Assembly: GCA_015501585.1 (NCBI GenBank)
Contig: JADNRY010000007.1
Span: 124,001 to 188,000, forward strand
Source of the DNA: Rhodocollybia butyracea
Taxonomy: Eukaryota > Basidiomycota > Agaricomycetes > Agaricales > Omphalotaceae
DNA length: 64,000 nt
Reading direction: 5' to 3'
Below the pieces are notes generated by a model. The model was not told the DNA's origin. It searched no databases and was given only the letters and a program-made list of their open reading frames with translations. This document shows positions 23,100-34,595 of the stretch, piece after piece. The position numbers and the translations under genes are program-made. The first letter of the stretch is position 1. Each line of letters starts with the position of its first letter.

Positions 23100-24635
23100 C
23101 TATTTAGAAGGCCCGGCGACATGAAGCAAGTTAAGAGAAGAGATGTGCGCAGCCGTAATAAGTTCCAAGTAACCCAACAGGGTCTGGATCTTGCTAACCG
23201 TGAGGTCAACCTCACCACGGAAGAAGGCTTCCTTGGCAACGAGACTGGCTTCGGTTGCCGTAAGGACGGGCTTGCCGGTAGTGTCAAGCGCAAGCTTGAG
23301 AGTAGAAGTGGCAGCAGGACCGACGAAAGCGGAAATAGAAGCTAAGAAGAGTAGGTCAGATATAAAGAAGCACGACGGTTGAGATGAAAGAACATACTGG
23401 CGATACGGTCAGCCGACGTATTAAAGGCCAGAGTGGCATCCTTGCCGATCTTGGAATAGTCCTCGCTAGGGTGATTTGCTTTGAACCTTTTTGCGGCGAT
23501 TTCATCCTGTCTGGATTTGGTGGTGTCGAGAGCCTTTGAATAGAGATAAGACGAAGTGTCCATACCAGGGACTTGTTTATAAAAGAGGTACTTTACCTTG
23601 GCCGAAGTACCGGTACTCTATAATGCCAAAGATTAGGAGGTGAGACAGTGAGAAAATGAGAAGTGACGTACAAGGGCAGAAGGTTCTTTGAACTTTTGAC
23701 GTTTGAGAGACTTAGGGACGGTGGTGTCAATCGGAACGCCGTAAAGGTCCTTGACAACAACGCTGGTTGTTGGCTGAGAACAAAAATCAGCCGCATCCAA
23801 AAAAAAAAAAAGCATTATAGACAAGCGAAGGACATACCATTTTATTAAGAGAGAGACGTTCTGCCGTTGAAAGGCCTGTGCCGTCGGACATCGTGACGTC
23901 CTCAGTGACGAAAGAAACTTCGTCAGGGTCAGAGTCCGTGTCAGGGACAATCTCAGGGGTCTTGGGTGCCTTTCTGCCACGAGTAGGGCGGCTACCTAGG
24001 ACAACGTTAAAAAGAGATATAGGGAGTGAAGGAGTAATGTGCGTACCTTTACTAGATGCTGTATTGGCAGTCACCGCAGTAGTAACTGCTGCAGCGACTC
24101 CAACCGCACCACTAGATGCCTCTGTGGAAGTGTCAGCTGTTGCCGCCGTGGCAGCAGCCGCAAGCTCTGCACGTTGTTGAGCATAAATCTGATTGCCGAG
24201 TGTACGGAGTGCTGGATAGAAGGAAGGCATGGCGAACGTCTTCTGATTAGAGGAGGCCCACTTCACCAAGTTTTCCAAGGTACTACGAATCTTGAAGAAG
24301 GGCGGGTGGAATTCCTTGTCTGCGAGGAAGTGAACACGGTACTCTGCAGGAAGGAAACGAGCCTAAAAGAGAGACGATTGGTGAATAGACTATAAAAGAG
24401 GAAAAAGACGGTCACGCACAGTCTTCTCGCACATATCCGTAGCCATTCCAGCAAAAGAATAAAAGTTGGAGGCATATCCGGAAGACTCAGCGAGTTTCTT
24501 GTTGTATTCCTGAAAGGCCGAGAGAATCTCAGCTTTAAGAGCCAAATACTCGGGACTAGACATAGCAGCAGGCGTAGACATCTTGGATAGACGAGTTGAG
24601 TAGCGAGCAGCGAGAAGTTGGGAGGCAGGATTCAA
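23100..24635 (-). CDS. antisense intron-containing gene carried by Gypsy-1
   Basis: Unrecognised protein encoded opposite to gag-pol, between pol and the 3' LTR. Exons have good GT-AG borders. The first begins MNPASQLLAARYS (an alternative ATG reads MSTPAAMSSPEYL) and ends near MATDMCEKTV. The second reads ARFLPAEYRVHFLADKE ... YPALRTLGNQIYAQQ, followed by an Ala/Thr-rich stretch. The third has SRPTRGRKAPKTPEIV and an acidic patch. Later exons read SQPTTSVVVKDLYGVPIDTT, SYLYSKALDTTKSRQDEIA and a last exon FVGPAATSTLKLALDTTGKP to a TAG at 23100-23102. Roughly 400 residues, no known domain, no membrane segment. Introns in a retroelement gene are only stable if it is antisense to the genomic RNA, which fits. 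Function unknown. Confidence 0.6.
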
Positions 24636-24846
24636 CGGGCCATGGAAAAGTCGCTGAAAAGTCTTAAATACTCAAAGAAAATGACTTAGAGGGCGTAAAA
24701 CTTACTGCGGCTCAAAGATACTGCTGAAAACAAATCCGCACGCAAAAAGAATAGGCCGACGTGGTGACCAGACCCTGGAGAAAACCCATCGTATCTTGGG
24801 GAAGGGCGTGAAAGATAAAAAGAAGAACTGGGGACAGTTCAGATTT

Positions 24847-24860
24847 AAGTAAGGGGGAGA
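24847..24860 (+). promoter_or_regulatory. polypurine tract of Gypsy-1
   Basis: AAGTAAGGGGGAGA lies immediately before the TGACA start of the 3' LTR and would prime plus-strand DNA synthesis. Gypsy-2 has the same GGGGGAGA directly before its 3' LTR. Confidence 0.8.
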
Positions 24861-26380
24861 TGACACGCCGAATTACGCTGTACGCCGAAATTCAAGCGAA
24901 ATGTCATCATTTAAAAGACCCCGTGAAACACGTCACGTCACTACCTAGGGTACGTTATGTATTAGACACTTTGAAGGTCCACTTCAGGTATCTAGTATGT
25001 AGAAACCCATTTGAAGGGAGATACATTATGTTTTAAGAGGCTACATTACTGTGCAAGGATGCATCGTTGACCCACAAACTCAAAATCAATCAAATTGATT
25101 TACCTAGATTGATTTAGGCTTTCCAGATCCAAAGTCTATTCAATTAATACTACTACTACAAAAAGTCCTATACAGGGATATACAAGACAGGATTAAAATA
25201 GATCAAGAGAGACGAATGAGGGCAAGCATAATGCGAACCCATATCCGTTTAAAGTAAGAGAATCGAAGCACTGGTTCCCTGGAACGAACCACAGAGAGAA
25301 ACTAGAGATTATGATGAATTAGGCGCCGGGGATCAAAGTGGCCCGGCGCCGGCAGTAAAAGAAAGGCGGGGCGCGTCCTAGCGACTGCCTATAATAAAAT
25401 TTATTCGGACCGACCTACGGGACGGTCCACATGTATACAAGTACCCGGTAGGACCGGGAGGAGAAGAGAAAAGGGGAGATACGGAACGACGCCGCAAACT
25501 TGAACCGCGGGACGGACGGACCGCCCGGCGCTTAAAGCGCATCAAGTCGAACCACTCATCGGGAATGCATCGTTCTTCCCTCCCCTCCGTTACTTATTAA
25601 ATAAAAGATGTAGAAAAGGTGTAATATGGGTAGAGGACCCATGAGACAATGATATAGAGCCCTGGGGACAGTGTAGGAACCAGGAGAACACTTATAAGCT
25701 CAGTTATGGCTAACAAGGGAACATGAGATTTATCTTCTTGGCTCTTGGCAAGCCAAGAGAGTCTTACCAACCCATGGTACCTTAATTAAGAAAATTTCAA
25801 GGACCTAGGAGTATAAAAAGGCAAGGAAATGAAGAGAAAAGCATTCTTTCTTACCCCCACCAGGTGTAGCAGCTCCTTATCAGGCTACTACTAAAAGATT
25901 GAATTGATATAAAGACTGGGATTTACAGAGAGAAATTGACAAGCAATTGAACTTGAGTAAAGAGACAGAAAGAGATTCAGTGTGAACTGAGTGCAGAGAA
26001 GTTAAGACAAAGACTTAGAAAGGACTTTGAATATTATTTTCAAACCACAGTTAGGCTGCAGTCAGAGCTCTGTCTGAGTTATAGGGACACCCTCTGGTCA
26101 GTTGTGACTTGTGTTAATTTGTGATTTTACCAAGGGACTTAGGAATAGTATTTGTTTGACAGCTCAGAGCTTGGGGATCAGCTTAAATAAGTCTGTACTT
26201 TGAAAGGGAAGGCACTTAGTGAAATAACACTCAGTGTAGCAAGGAAGCACTTGAATAGATTGAAGTTTAAAATATATATTATTTGGCTGAACTAAAAACC
26301 TGAACTGAGTAATAAGTTGTGTGTGTGTTTGGTGTGGTTGTGTAAGCCATTTCTAAGTTCACCCCAGTTTAGACCTCTCA
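24861..26380 (+). repeat. 3' LTR of Gypsy-1
   Basis: 1520 bp, starts TGACACGCCG and ends GACCTCTCA. It is followed by the target duplication ACGC and then the continuation of the interrupted relic. Confidence 0.95.
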
Positions 26381-26510
26381 ACGCCGATGCTGTCTTTCCT
26401 CAAACATTGTATTTTCTCATGGACTGGGGTCGTCAGAACAGCAAAATTCATCAACAAAGGTATCCAGCTCTGGTCGGAAACAGTTGAGGGAAATCAGCTT
26501 CATATTGGAT
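26381..26510 (+). pseudogene. relic with reverse-transcriptase-type zinc finger (right part)
   Basis: Continues the relic interrupted at 12374. Removing Gypsy-1 and one ACGC copy gives a frame running SDADAVFPQTLYFLMDWG and on to VGNS before a stop near 26486. This confirms that both pieces were one open stretch before the insertion. Confidence 0.55.
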
Positions 26511-26905
26511 CGGACAATGACGATTGAATTAGCAACTATTATTTATTGTAATTACATATGTAACCAGCTAGCTTGATGCTTCAAGCTTTGCTTCCATCCT
26601 GACATTGGCTTTGCAGTCTACCTTCTCTTCAGGAGTTGAGCTTGCTGTCTTGCTGCTGTTGGGACTGGCTGTTTCCTTTATGGAACCACTTTCAGCCTCA
26701 TGCTGACTGGACCGAGTAATCCTAATCCTAATGCTAATCCAAGATGATTCCACAGAGAATCAGAGAATCAGCTGTTGCTGTGCTTTGCACAAAGCTCCAC
26801 CAAAGCCTGCCCCTGCCACTGAGGCGCTTGCCCAATCACTCACCGCTGAGAACTGATGTGGGTCAGGTCCGCCAGGATAGATAGAACATCGAAGGGAAGG
26901 CCAAT
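26511..26905. other. no gene recognised
   Basis: Sequence flanking the zinc-finger relic. A 61-codon minus frame (26568-26753) resembles nothing known to me and has no splice or context support. Confidence 0.4.
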
Positions 26906-27415
26906 TGTTATGACCCGACACCTTTTTCATAACATCCCACCATATTTTCTTTGCCCTTACTGCACATTTCTACATACTTACACACAGACATCCAAGTCAT
27001 TGCTATGGTAGCATGGCTATGCATAAGGCTGTGTTATTTCTATGGTAACGTAGCTGTGCATGAGTCTAGTCATTTCAACTCATAATGACTTGCCTAACTG
27101 TACATACTCCATTTGGATACAATAGCTGTAGACCCAAAGTCCCATATAAGCTGTAGATAGTTGCATGTATTTCCCCAGCTTCTGAATTCTAGTTATTACT
27201 TGGTGATTGAACCTAACCTTGGGGCTTTGTGCCTAACCTCACTCTCAAAGTCATCTATGGCCTTGATGACCTCAGCCTGAACTCGTAATTCAGAGATCAT
27301 AGTCTCTGCAGTTGCCATCATCTACATCCGGTGACCCTGACGTCGACGACTTTACAACAAAGTCTTACATTGTGTAGACTATTCGTAGTCTTTTGGACCA
27401 GGTCCTAACACCAAT
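26901..27415 (+). mobile_element. solo LTR (TGTTA...TAACA) with CCAAT target duplication
   Basis: The repeat 26906-27410 starts TGTTATGACCC and ends GGTCCTAACA, so the ends form a perfect TGTTA/TAACA inverted pair. The 5-bp CCAAT occurs at 26901-26905 and 27411-27415. No internal region or partner LTR is seen. This is the structure left by LTR-LTR recombination. Strand cannot be fixed from the sequence. Confidence 0.75.
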
Positions 27416-28471
27416 TCACTTTTGGACTGGGACCCGACATTGAGCCCACACTTTGCCACCCTTCTTGAGTGGACACACCATTCCCTCTGAGGCTAACTTC
27501 TCTATACTTTCTGCTACAGTTCATGACTACTCCAAAGGTCCTTCTCTTTGTCTCTCTCCAGACTCTCCTCCAGCGACTCATCTTCTGTTGTGGACATTGT
27601 TTGATTGCATCCTTGATGACAACTTAAAGTACAACATTTGTGACTTGAAAGTCCTTGGAACCTCATCAATCATCACTTCCAAATATTTGTCTAGCTCAGA
27701 AATTTCTTGGTTTGATATAATTGCTCAGGCTACCCAGATCTGTGAGACTGTGCTTGTATTGTTTAGATATCTCCTGGTTTAAATGGTCCAGCTCCTTACT
27801 GGTTGCTACTGTGTCTGCTTCTTGAAAAGTTCTTGGTGATTGCCTCATCAGCCAACTTCAGTTGATCCATAATTCTGATTTTGGTTATGTTTCCATCAGC
27901 AACAGCATGCGCCTACATCCTCAGACTTATGGATTCCGAAATACTGTTTGCTAGATTGCACAACTTCATTACTATTCAACTGAAGCTTCAGCCCACTAGA
28001 TCATCATTGTCGACTGCAGTCTACTGCAGCCTTTTCTTCTTACCTTCTACTCTTGTGTTTGTTTATCCATATATTTTTTTACATGTAAACCCCATGTCAC
28101 ATACTTACCAAACATTGCATACCATGTCTTCTAACCTCAAGCAGCTGTTCCAAATCATGGTAATCTATCATCTTCATTGAGCTCCATGTTTTCTCTGTGC
28201 ATAGCAAATGAAGTTTTTCTGAATTTTCCACTTAAGTATAGCAATGATATCCTCTTTGATTGGTAGATCATGCACTAAGCTCACAGTCCCCTCTACACTT
28301 GGTTGCAGTCCTGGGTGAGCCTTAGCATATTCATTGTAGAAGTGCTAGAACAAAAAAGGTTCAGCCCTTTGCCACTTGTGACCAGCCCCCCAGTCATAAA
28401 GGGATTAGGGGTATGATAATGCTCATAACAAGTGATAATGGGGACAGAAGTTGATTGTTGTCTAAGATACT
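27416..28471. other. no gene recognised
   Basis: A 109-codon plus frame at 27453-27782 has no motif I recognise and no homologous context. The rest has short frames only. Confidence 0.4.
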
Positions 28472-31400
28472 TAGGGAAAATCCATCTTTGACTAACATTA
28501 TGTGTCAAAACATAATGGCCAAATCTGGCCAAATTCCAAATTTTATTCAAAGAAAAGCATGTAAAATATTGTCCTGTTCTCCAATAAAGTGTTTAGGACC
28601 TAAATATTGTTTTTATAAGCCTATTTATCTTGGATACCAGAGGAGTAAGCCTCCAACCCTTATTTGATGATATGCCCCGAGACTTTTTGAGTCTAAAACT
28701 AGGCTTAAAGCCCACTACTGGATAGTCCTTGCATGATATGTAGTGTTCATATCACTTGGAGGACTTCTCCCAGTGCTGTGTTCACTGAAACCCAAATTGG
28801 ACAAGCTCGTACAACACCTGTATTGCCACCGCTTCATGTGCACGACGGCCTAACATTGATATCAAAACATCGGCCATTTTGGCCCATACTCTGAATTTGA
28901 TATAATTGATTTACTTGAAACTACCTCACCAGGAGGCCGTTTTCTATGAAACCTTTGATGTTGCAGACCATTTGAACGATTCTTACATTGTTTCACTAGT
29001 TAGCACTCGATTACAAGCTTTTCCTTCCATAGGAAATGCTTACTCAGAATGATAATACCTTACTAAGGGTATAAAACTTAGAACAGGCAAAAGGGCAATC
29101 TGGGGCAAGAAATAAAATGTACCAGAGACCCTGAAGCACTAGAACGAACGAAAGCAGTGCATAGGCATCCAACGGCATCAAAATACCGGTATCCAGGGTA
29201 CTTCTCCGGTCCCAGGACATGGTTACATCAGTTGTTGGGATAAATGCCTCATTTTCAAATAAGTGCATAGCACAATGATACAGGACAGGAGTAGGGGTCA
29301 AACCAAGTCTGAACTGGTCCCATCGACGTCCCCTGCCCTCCCGCCTTATACTCCATGTGTCCCCTGACCATAGAGACAAGATTTGAGTAGGTACTAGGAG
29401 GAGACATACCTATATTTCTATAGATATGCTCATACTTCAATACCCATCAGTCAGAGACCTTAAAAATTTTATGAACCCTTGAAACGAGTTTATACAAGTT
29501 GGAAATACGGTAAGACGTCCCGATACCGGGTGGTTTTCCGATGCTTCAGCATAGAACTGAGATCTGTCCCCTTGGAGCAGTATTTCAATGATTAGAATGA
29601 AACTTGATGTTGCAGGGCTTAGATGACAATTATCGAAGCAAGAATAGCTGAGATACATCCTTCTTCAAGTCCTCCCTCACTTATAGAACCTGTGGACTAC
29701 TGGTTCACACTTACTTACAGTCATAAGTCACTGTAAGTACTGACAATCAAGAATGAATGAAAAAGAACATACCAAGAACTCGAGATTGAACATCTATGAT
29801 CTGAAATGGAACGGAATAGAGTGAAACAACCTCATGGGGCAGTCTCTGTTCACCATTTCTGGGTCTAATGTAAAATTTCACAATAGAATTGACCATATGA
29901 TGCCATACAGCCTCGTATGCAGAGCACATGCTCCCCTTACCAATACTCTTGGTTTCCTTGGGTATATAATCAAGGGGAGACCTCCAGAAAGAGCAGGCAT
30001 CCCTCCCCCCCCAGGTTAACAAGCTTGCTGTCAAGCTTGTAATAGGGTGCTTCTGGCAGAAGAAAGAACAGAGTTATTCAGAGTGCTTTTGCTTCTGACA
30101 GAACTTGAATGAACTTGGATTGCATTTGAACAGACAAAGAAAGAGACCTTGCACTTGTTGTTGTTGTTGTTGTTGATTGATTGAAAGTTAAAGTCCCAGT
30201 CTTGTCTTGTTTGAAAGTTTTGAAGTCCAGAGTCTTGTTTTGAAAGGAATAGTTGAAGTACAAAGAGAACCCCAGAGACTATAGAGCATTTTGTGCAATA
30301 GAGTCCATTGATCAATCTTGAATTACCCCAGAACTCAAAAGTCTGATTGTGTGTTTGTGTTGGTGTTGTTTTGCCTTCTGCCCATCTACCCATAGTTAGC
30401 CCTATCATTGATACTGCAATAAAGATTTTTCACTCATTTTGACCACTGAATTGCTAATTGAGTGGCCAAATGCAAGGGAGATATCTGTTTTTCTTGGATT
30501 CAGCATGTTTGGCTCCATGTCCATAGATGCTAGACCAGAAAACAACTTTTTCTACAAGAAAAGAAAATTACACAGGGTTTTCTTCAAATAAAATTTGGGA
30601 TTTGGCTGAATTTGGCCATTACATTTTGACACATTAATATGCAATTTTTGTGCCTAGGTGTGTAACTATACTTTTTGACACACTGTGTAGTAGATACAAT
30701 GCAATAAGAGAACTATACGGAGCCCAAGCGTGATAGTTGTAGCAGAAGCTTAGTATCTTAACAATAATATTTAGCTAGCCATTGTACAAGCATAGTCAGA
30801 AGCCAAGCTAGCGGGGATACTTGAGGTGCCCAGAGATGTTAACACTAGGCTAGTCAACCTAGTTTCTACTCAGGAGCTTATTACTCTACAAAAGGGACAT
30901 CTCGAAGTGGGATGAGAGCTAGTGGATGCACCACCCAGGGATATATTCAAAAGAGGGAAGGCAGACCTCGTACTTTAGAAATGGCTAGATCACAAATATC
31001 ACAGATCTTACGATCTACCAGGGAATCAAGATATTCCAAAGCAACAGTCCGGAACAAAGCAGAGATACTGTCCGACAGAGTCAACTAGTGAATTTGACTA
31101 AGACTCGGTACCGTGTTGCTGAAGATAACCTGAATATTATAAATCACATGTCAAGGCTAGCACGGACCATAGGGGAGACCTACCGGTACAAGGAAGTGCA
31201 CCACCTCCCAAGAGATTGTAGAACATTGGCCAAAGGTACTCTAGAAAGAAATACACTTATAGATACTAGGCTAGTTGACTCAACTTATATGATAGTAGTG
31301 TCATTAGAAAGCTAGTGCACTGGGCTAACAGTTCCAAACACTTCCCATTAACGGAGAAGTACTATGGACTAGCCAACACCACTTTAACATCCTGAGTAAG

Positions 31401-32126
31401 ACAGAGGAAAGCGAGTACACAAGGTATGAGCACCACTGCCTGAAAGATGAACCTGCAGACCATGGGGCGGATTACTGTCTAGGACCAAAGGACTTTAACC
31501 ATTTTAATATATATATGAGTTACTACCCAATTTGGACAGTGTTACCATATTCTATATACCCTTTATGGCGATGAGTTTCCTTTTCTAGCCCTCTCTCTGT
31601 CCCTCTCTCTCAGTTTCTCTCTCAAAGTCTGTATGTTTCATATCTTTTTGCATTAAACTCTTTCTCCTCTCTATAAAAGCTTAGGATATTTACCTAGAAA
31701 TGGAAGTTACCCGCCACCTCCAAAGTACAAGATTGATAGTTGTTTCTGCAATTTAGAAGTTATTTGCCCTGTGTTATAAGTTAGAGAGTGCTGTCCCCAC
31801 TGACTCATGACATCTAGCCACTTTAATAGAGGATCAATACTTCGCCACTGAACCTTGTGCCCACTTGAGTTTCTGGTTAGGACTTTAAGTGTGTAATTAT
31901 AACCAAGTTAAATCTAGTTGCTTCCTTAGAGGGGACGGTTTCTAGTAAGGATTATTTGTCTCCAGAGTGAGGGTTCCTTAGGCTTTAGCTAGCTGAAAAG
32001 TTAGTGAGCCACTAAGAGTGTGGTACAAGTTCCTGGTAATTTGGTATTACCTTCAGTTTAGTAGCTTAACCCAGAGTTTGGTTAGGGACTTTATGGCGAT
32101 TCGCTAGCTGGTGCCAGAGTTTGCCC

Positions 32127-32411
32127 TCAGAGTGGCCTAAGGAAAACTAGGTGACCTATGAATCCTATGGCATCCTAGGAATTTGGGCTCATCCCTTGCC
32201 AGTTAAGGCTCTTGAGGATTCCCCAGGGTATCCTAGGAAACCCCAGAGAAACTCCAGGACAACTTTGGGAACACCTGGGCAAACCTAGGCTTGCCCTGTG
32301 CCTAGGATACCCTAGGGAATCCTTAAGAGCCTTGACTGGCAAGGGACAAGCCCAAATTCCTAGGATGCCATAGGATTCATAGGTCACCTAGTTTGCTTTA
32401 GGCCACTCTGG
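32127..32411. mobile_element. palindromic MITE with about 110-bp inverted repeats
   Basis: Left arm CAGAGTGGCCTAAGGAAAAC ... GGTATCCTAGG; right arm CCTAGGATACC ... TTAGGCCACTCTG. The two arms are complementary over about 110 bp with few mismatches, leaving a 60-bp centre. The other tandem unit lacks it. I could not define a target duplication. Confidence 0.65.
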
Positions 32412-32855
32412 GGTCACCTGGGCAAAAACAGCTTTTCCTGATGCACTTCATACACACACACACACACACATGTTCACACTTCAACTTAGTTGAGCTAGCT
32501 CTGTTTGCAGAGCTTAATTGATATAGTCACCACACTAGCCTTATACTCAGTACTGGAGTTTGTGTTAGCTAGCTTAATCCAATCTTATTGTTATCCTGAA
32601 GGAATCTCTGACAACTCAACCTTGCTCCTAAATTTGATAGTCTGTTTTAGTGTGGTATGTTCATTAGCTGTTACAGTTGTTTTGTAACACATTTCAAAGA
32701 CCAGTACAAACTAGACCAATTAACAAGTTCCTGGTAATTTGGTATTACCTACAGTTTAGTAGCTTAACCCAGAGTCTGGTTAGGGACTTTACAGCAATTC
32801 ACTAGCTGGTGCCAGAGTTTACCCAGGAATGTTTCAAAGCATCATAGTTTGATGA

Positions 32856-33475
32856 CTAGCCAGTAGAGATGTCCAGAGTGCAAGTACTTGTGGCCTAAAA
32901 GGCCTGACTCATGACCTGCGGCTGACTTGTGGGAAACAGGTCACTGACTCACAAGTACTTGTGGATCTGCACACTAAACAAGTAGTTACAGCTATATTCA
33001 CAAGTATTTACCATTATTTACTTGGATACAGTGTATAATGCTATTAAAAACCTGTACTTTACTTGTTACACTAATTTCATACTATGATATGAAGTAAAAA
33101 TGTACTGACAGTTAGGCTTTGGGTTGTAGACAGCTCACGGCAATTGAGCGCTAAAATTAGTGCTCAATCACCAGGAGCTGTCTACAACCTCAAACATATG
33201 TGGCAGTACTTGATAAGTACTATAATAAATATGATACTATTAACTACTGTAAGTTTTGATCATCAACAACAAATATATGAGTTCATATTGCTTGCACAAG
33301 TCACATAAGTACTTGCAAGTCAACCGAAAATTGCAAATGTCTGACTTGTGACCCGCGCCTGACCCGTGGGAAATGGATCCTGGGATCCACAAGTTGCATA
33401 CTTGCAGGTTTTCCCATGGATCTTACCTGTGAGTACTTGTGAAGACTTGGACTCGTGGACATCTCTACTAGCCAG
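32856..33475. mobile_element. hAT-type MITE, copy 1
   Basis: Element 32864-33467 (604 bp), ends TAGAGATGTCC / GGACATCTCTA, flanked by the 8-bp duplication CTAGCCAG (32856-32863 and 33468-33475). 8-bp duplications plus TAGAG ends point to hAT transposase. It has many AAGTACTT-type subterminal repeats and no coding capacity. It lacks the 26-bp palindrome near the left end that copies 2-4 carry. Confidence 0.88.
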
Positions 33476-33841
33476 AGCCAGAGTTTGCCTGGGAGTATTC
33501 TTGCTTCATTTGTTTGCATTCCCACTACACACCTACACACACACCTTGTTCACACTTTGACTTAGTTGAGCTAGCTCTGTCTGCAGAGCTTATTTGATAT
33601 AGTCACCACACTAGCCCTATACTCAGTACTGGAGTTTGTGTTAGCTAGCTTAATCTGATCTTATTGTTATCTTGGAGGAATCTCTGACAACTCAACCTTG
33701 CTCCTAAATTTGATAGTCTGTTTTAGTGCAGTATTGTTCATTAGTTGTTACAGTTGTTTTGTAACACATTTCAAAGACCAGTACAAACTAGATCAATTAA
33801 CGTGATGTTAGTCGAAGATGGATTTTCCCTAGTACAACCTG

Positions 33842-34526
33842 TACTTGACCATATTTCTACTAGTCTTTCTTTTTGTACTCAAGTTCCCAGTACAGGTCCC
33901 AAAAGTTACTGCTAGTCCCCTTCCTATAGCTTGTAGTACTTTTTCAAAGCGTTCCATTGATACCGCATATAGGGTATTCTTACTGGTAGCTTTTTAGTTT
34001 ATTCATACTTCTTTCTTTTCTTGGGGTCAGGTTGCTGTACTGTGGCAAGTAGACCTGTTACTACCTGCATTGGGTTACCTTCCTTCCATTGTGTTAGGGA
34101 TGTGGTGCATAATTCATCCAAAGTTTTCTTATGGCCCACACAGCCCTGTGCTCTGCCACAAGTTGCTTGTGGTATTTGAGAGCAAGTCCCTAATGTTCCC
34201 ATTGAGCATCCTTCACTTAAGAACTATCCCACTTCAAGTGTGTCCAATTCTATAGAGTCGTTTAGGCTCCTGAGTACAAGACTAGTTTGACCAACTAGTG
34301 TTAATGCCTTGAACCTTCTGGACACCTTGATATAGCCTATATGCTTGGCCTCCGGCTATGCTGGTAAGTGTACCATAACAGTGTGTCGCCTATCTTGCTA
34401 GTTCTTAGCTTCTGGTTTACAGTTATTACTCCAGGCTCAGTATAACTCTCTTATTGTATTGTCTAAAACATGTAGTACTGTGTCAAAGTACATGATTACA
34501 TGCCTGTGCAGAAAAATTGCATATTA
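33842..34526 (-). repeat. decayed minus-strand fragment of the Gypsy-2-related LTR
   Basis: On the minus strand from 34526: TAATATGCAATTTTTCTGCA, ATTACATGC, TGTCAAAGTACATG, then AATACAATAAGAGAGTTATA. This is the same start as the solo LTR at 30635 and similar to Gypsy-2. Similarity fades toward 33900 and the LTR tail is not seen. Confidence 0.5.
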
Positions 34527-34595
34527 TTGGAGTCAATGATGAGGGTGGCAACAAAATTAGCAAAATTAATAATGGCAACAGAATGGAAATGAACC

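Larger units (their letters stand above)
12371..26384 (+). mobile_element. Gypsy-1: full-length Ty3/gypsy LTR retrotransposon with ACGC target duplications
   Basis: Two long terminal repeats (12375-13903 and 24861-26380) flank gag, protease, reverse transcriptase, RNase H and integrase in gypsy order. The target duplication ACGC is at 12371-12374 and 26381-26384. By eye the LTRs differ by about six substitutions and seven short indels over 1.52 kb, so the insertion is fairly young. Coding capacity is lost through frameshifts near 15281, 17110 and 18040, plus insertion of another element at 20240. There is no chromodomain; a GP(F/Y)-type module ends the integrase. A 2-kb region between pol and the 3' LTR carries an antisense gene. 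Confidence 0.93.
32025..33799 (+). repeat. tandem duplication inside the old solo LTR
   Basis: Unit 1 (32025-32721) and unit 2 (32722-33799) both run from AAGTTCCTGGTAATTTGGTA through CTAGCTGGTGCCAGAGTTT and CTTAGTTGAGCTAGCTCTG to AAAGACCAGTACAAACTAGA. Unit 1 contains an extra palindromic MITE and unit 2 an extra hAT MITE. Without those, each unit is about 420-470 bp. Confidence 0.75.
30631..33803 (+). mobile_element. old solo LTR related to the Gypsy-2 LTR, internally duplicated and re-inserted
   Basis: 30635-33799 begins TAATATGCAATTTTTGTGCC and ends CAATTA. It follows the Gypsy-2 LTR (54557-58212) through many diverged blocks: the AATGCAATAAGAGA block, the TTAGAGGGGAC block, the GGAATCTCTGACAAC block. 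Flanks are ACAT (30631-30634) and ACGT (33800-33803), a probable 4-bp duplication with one CG/CA change. It contains a tandem duplication, a palindromic MITE and a hAT MITE (separate entries). It is much older than Gypsy-2 because CpG sites are largely lost. Confidence 0.65.
28472..33841. mobile_element. TA-flanked long-inverted-repeat element, right end split by a solo LTR
   Basis: The left end at 28474 reads GGGAAAATCCATCTTTGACT and continues ...TGTGTCAAAACATAATGGCC...CCAAATTTTATT. On the reverse strand the right end gives GGGAAAATCCATCTTCGACT (33839-33820), then after a 3.2-kb interruption TGTGTCAAAATGTAATGGCC (from about 30630) and CCCAAATTTTATTTGAAG. The inverted repeats are about 90 bp. 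TA lies outside both ends (28472-28473 and 33840-33841), as in Tc1/mariner-type insertions. Without the interruption the element is about 2.2 kb, with no transposase frame. A (TTG)n tract lies near 30155. Superfamily assignment rests on the TA only. Confidence 0.6.

Noticed and set aside
26568..26753. Small Ser-rich protein on the minus strand
   Set aside because: Short frame in decayed repeat flank with no start context, introns or homology.
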